Shown here one piece after another: positions 52,064-56,960 of a stretch of 56,960 bases of DNA. Origin of the DNA: Alicyclobacillus sp. (GTDB lineage Bacteria; Bacillota; Bacilli; Alicyclobacillales; Alicyclobacillaceae); the NCBI GenBank assembly GCA_023511725.1, contig JAIMAY010000017.1, positions 1-56,960 on the forward strand, in the 5' to 3' direction. A program made the position numbers and the translations under genes. The notes below the pieces were generated by a model. It worked only from the letters and a program-made list of their open reading frames with translations, did no database searches and had not been told where the DNA came from. How positions within the stretch are numbered: the first letter of the stretch is position 1; each line of letters starts with the position of its first letter.

Positions 52064-53005
52064 CTAGGAAGATGGGGATTGCGGCATCCAGGCGTGCAGC
52101 ACCTGTCCGTCGGTGCGAATCAGCAGCCAGCCATGCGGCGCGTGACGGCGCAGAACGGCTTCAGCCCCCTCGGCGCCGAGCAGGATGCAGCACTTCGCCA
52201 GCACTTCCAAGGCCACCAGGTCCGGGCCAATCACGGTGCAGGAACTGACGTCCGTACGCGCCGGGCGGCCGGTGCGCGGGTCGACGATGTGGTGCGCGTC
52301 GCCGGTTTCGGTGGGCCACCGGCGGCGGTAGATGCCGCTGGTGGCGACGGCGAGGGACCGGACTTCAAGCACCGCCACATCCTGGTCCGGATGGGCGGGG
52401 TCCGTCACGCCGATCCGCCACGGCCCCGCTTCAGCCTCGCCGGCGCACACCATGTCGCCGCCGGCGTCTACGATGAAGTGCTGAAAACCCAGTCGACGCA
52501 GACAGCGCGCGGCACATTCCACAATCCAGCCCTTGCCAATTCCACCGAGGTCCAGCGCGTATCCCGGGACCACGCGGAGGTACCTGTCGTCGTCACTGAC
52601 CTCCACGCCGGCCTGTATCGCGGGCTCGTATCGCCGTTCGCTGGTGGATGCGGCTGCTGCGTCCTGTGCCTTCAGCTCGCGCCAGGAACGGTCGTAGCCC
52701 GCCTCGGCCAGGTGACGTCCCAAGGCGGGATGGAAGAGTCCGCCCGTATCCCGCCAAGCCTGTAGTGCACGGCGGACGATGGCAGCCGTTTGTGGCGAGA
52801 CCTCGACCCATTCCCCGGCGCGGGCGTTGGCGCGGCTGATCTCACTGTCGGCGCGAAAGCGCGACCAGCGCTGTTCCCATGTGGCCACGAGGTGGCGAAC
52901 ATGATGGGCTGCGGATTGGAGAACGGCTTGATCCACAGCGTCCTCGCTGCGGATCACCATCCGCACGCGCGTGCCGAGTGCTTCGAAGCTATCCTCAAAG
53001 CGCAT
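52064..53005 (-). CDS. apbE: ApbE-family FAD:protein FMN transferase
   Basis: 313-residue ApbE domain: FEALGTRVRM at the N-terminus, FHPALG, GYALDLGGIGKGWIVECAA, FIVDAGGDMVCAG and HHIVDPRTGRPA. It moves FMN from FAD to a Thr or Ser of target proteins. There is no signal peptide or lipobox, so it should be cytosolic. In the last metal-site motif the usual Asp and Thr (AD-x3-T) appear as Glu and Lys (LEVLAK), a variant seen, as far as I recall, in an ApbE branch of Gram-positives. Its ATG overlaps the stop of the Gly/Ser-rich gene (TGATG), so the two are translated together. Confidence 0.93.
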   Translation of the reverse strand: MRFEDSFEALGTRVRMVIRSEDAVDQAVLQSAAHHVRHLVATWEQRWSRFRADSEISRANARAGEWVEVSPQTAAIVRRALQAWRDTGGLFHPALGRHLAEAGYDRSWRELKAQDAAAASTSERRYEPAIQAGVEVSDDDRYLRVVPGYALDLGGIGKGWIVECAARCLRRLGFQHFIVDAGGDMVCAGEAEAGPWRIGVTDPAHPDQDVAVLEVRSLAVATSGIYRRRWPTETGDAHHIVDPRTGRPARTDVSSCTVIGPDLVALEVLAKCCILLGAEGAEAVLRRHAPHGWLLIRTDGQVLHAWMPQSPSS

Positions 53006-53469
53006 CAGGACGCTCCCGTACGACCGTCGACGGGACCGCCGCCGAATCCGCCGAAGCCTGCGCCGGTGCCGGACCCGAAGCTCGAGGAGCCGGATCCGAA
53101 GTCCGATGCGCCGGACCCGAAGCCCGAGGAACCCGCGTCGCTGCCGCCACCGCCCGCGTAGGATCCGGCACCATCCCAGCCGTAGCTTCCACCCTGATCC
53201 CAGCCGCCGTCAGCCTCCGCGGCTCCGCTGGCATCGCTTCCGGACGCCGCGCTGCCCACCGCGGCTGTCCCGGTGGATCCCGTTTGGGCCGTGGTACCGC
53301 CTGACAGATGCAGGGCGAAGGCGGCAAACGCCGCGAACGCACCGGTCGCCGAGATCCAGGCGAGACGGCTGATCCATGACGCGCGCGAGCGGCGCTGCCT
53401 TGTATCCCGTTCCGTCGCTGACGGACGCTGACGTTGTTCGTTCGCGCCGTGAACACGATGCTCTTCCAT
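53005..53469 (-). CDS. Gly/Ser-rich single-pass membrane protein, ApbE partner
   Basis: 154 residues, no known family. A charged N-terminus rich in Arg, Glu and Gln (1-31) is followed by one hydrophobic helix (about 32-56), then a Gly/Ser/Ala/Asp-rich tail with three exact-length seven-residue repeats (SSGFGSG, ASDFGSG, SSSFGSG; 114-134). The last seven residues are DGRTGAS, fitting the ApbE flavinylation motif D-x-x-[ST]-G-A-[ST]. Basic N-terminus predicts N-in, C-out. The ATG at 53469 is nine bases after GGAGG; a TTG at 53478 would add three residues. The overlap with apbE makes it a likely flavinylated carrier. Confidence 0.7.
   Translation of the reverse strand: MEEHRVHGANEQRQRPSATERDTRQRRSRASWISRLAWISATGAFAAFAAFALHLSGGTTAQTGSTGTAAVGSAASGSDASGAAEADGGWDQGGSYGWDGAGSYAGGGGSDAGSSGFGSGASDFGSGSSSFGSGTGAGFGGFGGGPVDGRTGAS
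53069..53131. repeat. Three tandem 21-base repeats
   Basis: Units at 53069-53089, 53090-53110 and 53111-53131, each beginning CCGGA-CCGAAG on the plus strand. They encode the heptad repeats of the Gly/Ser-rich protein on the minus strand, so copy number may vary between strains. Confidence 0.75.
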
Positions 53470-53648
53470 CTCAATCAACCTCCTGCGGGTGCCCCGTCCC
53501 AGGCACCAACTGAAGCATAGCCGGGCGTGCTTGAAATGGGATTGAATCGGTGCGAGGATAGGGCATACTGTGGATCAGTGGGTACGCATTTTTCGTAGAT
53601 TCACTAGCGGCGTGTGAGACTCGGCCGCATCGTCACGGGGGGAGCGCC

Positions 53649-54683
53649 GTGGACAATGTGACGCATGCACTCTGGGGATTGGGGATCTACGGCGGATGGG
53701 CCGCGCTGTCCCACGCGAACCTGCATACGGCACTGGCCGCCGGCGTGTGCACAGCCGCTGTGCTCGGATCCGAGGCGCCGGACGCCGACGTCGTAATCCA
53801 GGTCGTGGCCGGTCCGATTGCCTATCTGCGGCAGCATCGCGCCATCTCGCACAGCATCCCCATGTGGTTTGTCTGGCCACTAGTGATTGCGGCTCTCCTG
53901 AGCCTGTGGCAACCGGGACACTTTGGGTTGTTCTTTTTTGTCGCCTTGGTCGGCGTCCTGATCCACGTAGGGCTGGACGTTCTGACCACGTACGGGACGC
54001 AGGCCCTGTGGCCCCTCTCCGGGCGGCGCTGGGCGTACGACGCGTTGTTCATCGTCGACATCGTGTACCTGATCTGCGGGGCGCTCGGCATCATCCTGGC
54101 GCTGTGGCGGTGGACCGTACCGCAGGCGGCGATGGTGTTCGGCGGGATCGCCGTGGTGTATACGTTGGTGCGGCTTTTGCAGTCGCGAGTGCTGTGGCAC
54201 AGGGTGCGCAGGCAATTTCCTGAGCCTTGGCGGCTGAGCGTCATCCCGGGCCCGCTGCCGTGGTGGTGGAGCTACGTGGCGCAGCGTCCGGAAGCCATCT
54301 CGGCAGGACGGGTCAGGCCAGACGGCACAGCAGAAGCCCAGATCCAGTGGGTGAAGCCGCAGGCGGACTCGGAAGCTGTGCGATTTGCGCTGTCGTCGAC
54401 GCGCGTGGGGAAGGTGTTTCGCTGGTTTGCGCGCCATCTACTCGTGCGGGAGAAGGTGGAGGGAGACACCGTCCGCGTGGTGATGGCGGACGTGACCTAC
54501 CGGTACAACCGGTTGTTGCCATTCACGGCGAGCGTGACCCTCAAGCGTCACGGTGACCGCTTTGAAACGGTGGCCGAATCGGTTCGTGCGCAGGATGTGG
54601 ATATGGGCGCCCTGCTTGAGGATGCGGTCAATCCCGATGACGGTCCGCATCCGTCGGCGGAGTTGGTCGATCCCGGTCGCTGA
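53649..54683 (+). CDS. YfhP/YdjM-like membrane-bound metal-dependent hydrolase
   Basis: 344 residues. The N-terminal part has about five membrane segments and the histidine/aspartate motifs NVTHALWGLGIYGG, GSEAPDADVV, QHRAISHSIPMW and HVGLDVLTTYGTQALWPLS, which define the YdjM/YfhP (LexA-binding-type, DUF457) membrane hydrolase family. The C-terminal 150 residues are soluble and unlike other known domains. GTG start at 53649 after GGGGGAG. The substrate is unknown. The 3' end overlaps the convergent XRE gene by 56 bases. Confidence 0.88.
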   Translation: MDNVTHALWGLGIYGGWAALSHANLHTALAAGVCTAAVLGSEAPDADVVIQVVAGPIAYLRQHRAISHSIPMWFVWPLVIAALLSLWQPGHFGLFFFVALVGVLIHVGLDVLTTYGTQALWPLSGRRWAYDALFIVDIVYLICGALGIILALWRWTVPQAAMVFGGIAVVYTLVRLLQSRVLWHRVRRQFPEPWRLSVIPGPLPWWWSYVAQRPEAISAGRVRPDGTAEAQIQWVKPQADSEAVRFALSSTRVGKVFRWFARHLLVREKVEGDTVRVVMADVTYRYNRLLPFTASVTLKRHGDRFETVAESVRAQDVDMGALLEDAVNPDDGPHPSAELVDPGR

Positions 54684-55137
54684 CCGCCCCCGGCTCGTAC
54701 TGCGCCCGCTGGTCCCGGATGAATTGCGCGATGAGTTGCAGGAGCGAAGACGGGTCTTCCTCGGGCACCGCCTCCGCCAACTGCTTGGCGAAGGTGACGT
54801 AAGGGCGGGATTGTTCCGAAGCGATAAACTGGAAGGTCTCTGGATCATACAGCGCTGCCACGCGCGCCCATGGGTTCCCGCCATCCGGCTCCGGCCTGAC
54901 CTCGCGCAGGGATGGGTCTTCTGCCATCTCCGGCTTGGATTGTTCGGAAAAGTACGACAGGGAGACGCCGAACGCTGCGGATAGGCGGTCGATGCACTGG
55001 AACGACGGGCTCTGCCGGCGGCCCTTCTCGATGGCGTTGAGGTGGCTTACCGAGATGCCGGATCGTTCGGATAACTCCTTGAGCGTCCACCCGCGCTCTG
55101 CGCGCAGGCGTGCCACCTTCTCCGCGAGCGACGCCAT
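54628..55137 (-). CDS. XRE-family transcriptional regulator
   Basis: 169 residues; the HTH is at 4-65 (LAEKVARLRAERGWTLKELSERSGISVSHLNAIEKGRRQSPSFQCIDRLSAAFGVS, landmarks WTLKELSERSG and SVSHLNAIEKG). The tail of about 100 residues contains an acidic helical region but no known sensor domain. Start at 55137 follows GGAGGTGAGG; the longer frame begins before the promoter. It may bind the palindrome in its own promoter. Confidence 0.88.
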   Translation of the reverse strand: MASLAEKVARLRAERGWTLKELSERSGISVSHLNAIEKGRRQSPSFQCIDRLSAAFGVSLSYFSEQSKPEMAEDPSLREVRPEPDGGNPWARVAALYDPETFQFIASEQSRPYVTFAKQLAEAVPEEDPSSLLQLIAQFIRDQRAQYEPGAVSDRDRPTPPTDADRHRD

Positions 55138-55159
55138 CCCCCTCACCTCCGTCGCCCCC

Positions 55160-55200
55160 ATTATAAAAGAAAAACCACCGCAAGTGTACACAATTGTAGA
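55160..55200 (-). promoter_or_regulatory. Promoter and operator-like site of the XRE gene
   Basis: Minus-strand TATAAT (plus 55160-55165) preceded by a weak -35 (TACACT) that is covered by TGTACACAATTGTAGA (plus 55185-55200), whose core ACAATTGT is a perfect palindrome. Autoregulation is plausible. Confidence 0.45.
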
Positions 55201-55212
55201 CGACGGCCGGGC

Positions 55213-55836
55213 TTAGGGATGCGGGGGTGCGGCGAGTTCAGTGTCGTGAGAGACCGCGTAGACCCAGACCGCCTCCCCGGTTTCCCAAGCTCGCCGATCC
55301 GCAAAGCGCTGCAACCAGGCAGGCGGCGACGCCACCTCCGCCTGGATACGCTCCCCTTTGGCCGGCGTTGCGAAGGCGCGCTGGTGAGGCCAACCGAGAC
55401 GCTCGAATGCCCGGCGCGCCCGTTCATTGCGGGCGGGGATGGTGAACAGCGCGTGCGCCGCGGGCCAGCGCCGCCATACGTACCGCAACCACACCCTCTT
55501 GACCAGAGGATTCCAGCCGTGTCCCCGGGCCTCGGGGAAGAGGTACGTGCCGCACTCCACAGCGCCGCCGGGGGAGGGACACAGGTCGACGGGCACGCGG
55601 GTCACTGTGACAAACCCGAGCAGGACACCGTCCTCCGTCCAGGTGCTGCGGATGGCACCCTCATCGACGATTTCACTCGCCCACAGCCGCTCCACCAAGC
55701 GGGTCCACGCGTCCCTGCTGGGATCGGTCAAGGGCCACGCGGGGTCGTGCACGGCGACATCCCAGATATGATCTACCGTACGTTGGCCAAGCCGCCGCAG
55801 GCGCACGCCGCGCGGCGGAAGAGGGGAGAGCGTCAT
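55213..55836 (-). CDS. GNAT-family N-acetyltransferase (RimJ/RimL type)
   Basis: 207 residues with the GNAT core: a first strand VRLRRLGQRTVDHIW, VECGTYLFPEARGHGWNPLVKRVWLRYVW (acetyl-CoA loop in RGHGWN) and ARNERARRAFERLGW (helix after strand 5). The family acetylates N-termini, sugars or antibiotics; the substrate is not evident. Start at 55836 after GAGAGGAGG. It diverges from the XRE pair and shares its regulatory region. Confidence 0.85.
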   Translation of the reverse strand: MTLSPLPPRGVRLRRLGQRTVDHIWDVAVHDPAWPLTDPSRDAWTRLVERLWASEIVDEGAIRSTWTEDGVLLGFVTVTRVPVDLCPSPGGAVECGTYLFPEARGHGWNPLVKRVWLRYVWRRWPAAHALFTIPARNERARRAFERLGWPHQRAFATPAKGERIQAEVASPPAWLQRFADRRAWETGEAVWVYAVSHDTELAAPPHP

Positions 55837-55919
55837 GGGGAACCTCCTCTCGCAGGGTCACGGCTTTGATTATACACATCCACGATTGGAGAAATTTCCT
55901 CCGCCAGAACCTCGGACTT

Positions 55920-55941
55920 CCGATATAATTTATACAATCGG
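55920..55941. promoter_or_regulatory. -10 box within an imperfect palindrome upstream of the XRE pair
   Basis: Arms CCGAT (55920-55924) and ATCGG (55937-55941) enclose a plus-strand TATAAT at 55924-55929. The site lies between the divergent GNAT and XRE genes and may be an operator for the small XRE protein. Confidence 0.4.
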
Positions 55942-55967
55942 GGAAATCGGAAGCGGGGTGTCGGTGG

Positions 55968-56174
55968 TTGGACTCTCTGGGTGAACGGGTGAAGTACTAT
56001 CGCCAGTTGCGCAACCTTTCCGTACGTGAGCTGGCCAAGCGGGCCGGTGTGTCCGTGAGTTATATCTACGCGATTGAGGCGGGATCGCGAGGACACAACA
56101 TTGTCAAGCTGGAGCAGATTGCGAAGGCACTGGGTGTGTCCCTCTCGGATCTGTGGCGGGGACAGGGCGAATGA
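55968..56174 (+). CDS. Small XRE-family regulator
   Basis: 68 residues, essentially only a helix-turn-helix (LGERVKYYRQLRNLSVRELAKRAGVSVSYIYAIEAGSRGHNIVKLEQIAKALGVSLSDL, landmarks SVRELAKRAG and SVSYIYAIEAG). TTG start at 55968; no in-frame ATG or GTG is available upstream and the ribosome binding site (GGGG) is weak. The stop overlaps the next XRE gene start as ATGA, so both are made together and may form a heteromeric regulator. Confidence 0.8.
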   Translation: MDSLGERVKYYRQLRNLSVRELAKRAGVSVSYIYAIEAGSRGHNIVKLEQIAKALGVSLSDLWRGQGE

Positions 56175-56782
56175 ACGGCGTGCCGTGGCAGTGGATGACT
56201 GAAAGGCGCCGTGCGCTGGGGATGTCCCAGCGCGAACTGGCCGAGGGGCTCATGTCGCCCGCTCTGCTGTGCCAGATTGAGCGAGGATGGCGGATACCGA
56301 GTACGGCGGCGCTGGAGCGGATTGCTCCGAGGCTTCAGGTGAGCGTGTCGGATCTGGTGGAGGCGTGGGCACCCTGGCGGAACCAGGCCGCACGGCGGCA
56401 GACGTTGTGGGAAGCAGCCAATGACGACCACACCCCGGTACTGCTCGGCGTTGACGTGCCGGATCCGGTGCTCACTCCGTTCGAAAGCCATGTGTACCGG
56501 GCGCTGGGTGAGGCGCTCTCGGGGAACGTGGCGCTGGCGGATGACCTGCTGACGCGTGCCTGGCGCGGCACGGTGAGGCATGAACTGCTGGTCCGTCGCG
56601 GCCCCCAGGATGCGCTCTTGTTGGAGGTTCTGCAGGGCGCGCACAGCGGCGCACGGAGCCGTACGGACAGACGCCGCGCGCTCGCCGTCGAAGCCAAGGC
56701 GCGGTGCTACATCCAACGGCTGATCCAAAGGCATGCGGCCGCAAGCTACTGGTGGGACAGGGCCCACGCATTTTCTGACTGA
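56171..56782 (+). CDS. XRE-family regulator with long C-terminal domain
   Basis: 203 residues: HTH at about 7-65 (MTERRRALGMSQRELAEG, LLCQIERGWRIPSTAALERIA) and a C-terminal helical region of about 135 residues, with repeats of Arg/Ala-rich helices, that may be TPR-like. It resembles Rgg/SinR-like regulators with a helical peptide-binding tail, but no peptide gene was recognised. The ATG at 56171 overlaps the small XRE gene by four bases. Confidence 0.82.
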   Translation: MNGVPWQWMTERRRALGMSQRELAEGLMSPALLCQIERGWRIPSTAALERIAPRLQVSVSDLVEAWAPWRNQAARRQTLWEAANDDHTPVLLGVDVPDPVLTPFESHVYRALGEALSGNVALADDLLTRAWRGTVRHELLVRRGPQDALLLEVLQGAHSGARSRTDRRRALAVEAKARCYIQRLIQRHAAASYWWDRAHAFSD

Positions 56783-56943
56783 GTGAGTGGTGAATTTCAA
56801 GGATCCACGGGGATGCCGGGGGGACAGAGGCGAACCGCGCGAGAGAGGCAAAAAATACATTTTTGGCTGGAAATCGACAGGAACAGGGTTGACAAATGTA
56901 GAAAGCCTCCATGGGGACCCAAACCCAAGGAGGCGATGCCACT

Positions 56944-56960
56944 GTGAACCGACAGTGGGT
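56944..56960 (+). CDS. 5' end of a gene cut by the window edge
   Basis: GTG at 56944 preceded by AAGGAGG at 56927-56933; only MNRQW is visible. TTGACA at 56889-56894 could be its -35, with no clear -10. The nearby ATG at 56936 is followed at once by a stop codon. The 160 bases between 56782 and here hold nothing else that I recognise. Confidence 0.45.

Noticed and set aside
1-56960. Search for CRISPR arrays, insertion sequences, integrases, tRNA or rRNA genes
   Set aside because: No regularly spaced repeats, transposase or integrase motifs, or tRNA-like cloverleaf sequences were seen; a dedicated scan was not possible.

Overview
The window looks like a chromosomal segment of a high-GC, Gram-positive, aerobic Firmicute, most likely of the Alicyclobacillaceae type. 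The pointers are strong GGAGG ribosome binding sites, frequent GTG and TTG starts, a YtaF/MntP-like protein, pheB next to hom, single-protein lipoate ligase, FeoABC and a Geobacillus-like 4-hydroxyphenylacetate cluster. This placement is inference from gene content, not from a marker gene. No rRNA, tRNA, CRISPR array, prophage or insertion sequence was recognised, and no gene-free stretch exceeds about 260 bases.

Layout. 0.1-6.5 kb: lipoate ligase, then an FCD-type GntR regulator and a catabolic operon (family III CoA-transferase, MaoC hydratase, CitE-like lyase, MmgE/PrpD, acyl-CoA dehydrogenase) whose gene set resembles the itaconate operon of Pseudomonas aeruginosa; two of its genes are broken by deletions. 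6.7-11.6 kb: quinone-oxidoreductase-like MDR protein, nitronate monooxygenase, monofunctional transglycosylase and an MsbA-like ABC exporter. 11.7-14.6 kb: feoABC ferrous iron uptake. 14.7-19.0 kb: aldehyde dehydrogenase, a sphingosine-1-phosphate-lyase-like PLP enzyme and an MFS carrier. 19.0-23.3 kb: panD, then a GH4 glycosidase, a BadF-type sugar kinase and a convergent MFS carrier. 23.4-29.9 kb: 4-hydroxyphenylacetate (homoprotocatechuate) catabolism led by its own GntR gene. 29.9-34.1 kb: luciferase-like oxidoreductase, AbrB-family membrane protein, diguanylate cyclase and unknown genes. 34.3-41.4 kb: acetate module (SSS symporter, LytS/LytR two-component system, small membrane protein, acetyl-CoA synthetase, SatP channel). 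41.4-43.8 kb: MFS exporter, MBL hydrolase, small tail-anchored protein. 44.0-46.9 kb: a three-gene flavin monooxygenase-like operon (LLM, MDR reductase, flavin reductase). 47.0-50.0 kb: Gfo/Idh/MocA protein, FTR1 iron permease, YtaF/MntP-like protein. 50.2-52.1 kb: pheB and homoserine dehydrogenase. 52.1-53.5 kb: ApbE flavin transferase translationally coupled to a small Gly/Ser-rich membrane protein. 53.6-57.0 kb: YfhP-like membrane protein, GNAT, three XRE regulators and the start of one further gene.

The region reads as a heterotroph's catabolic island: small organic acids, aromatics, acetate and sugars feed acyl-CoA and central metabolism, alongside iron acquisition. The parts most worth a second look are the ApbE/Gly-Ser-rich pair with a C-terminal flavinylation-like motif, the S1P-lyase/aldehyde dehydrogenase pair, the decaying itaconate-type operon, and the LytS/LytR system embedded in the acetate genes.
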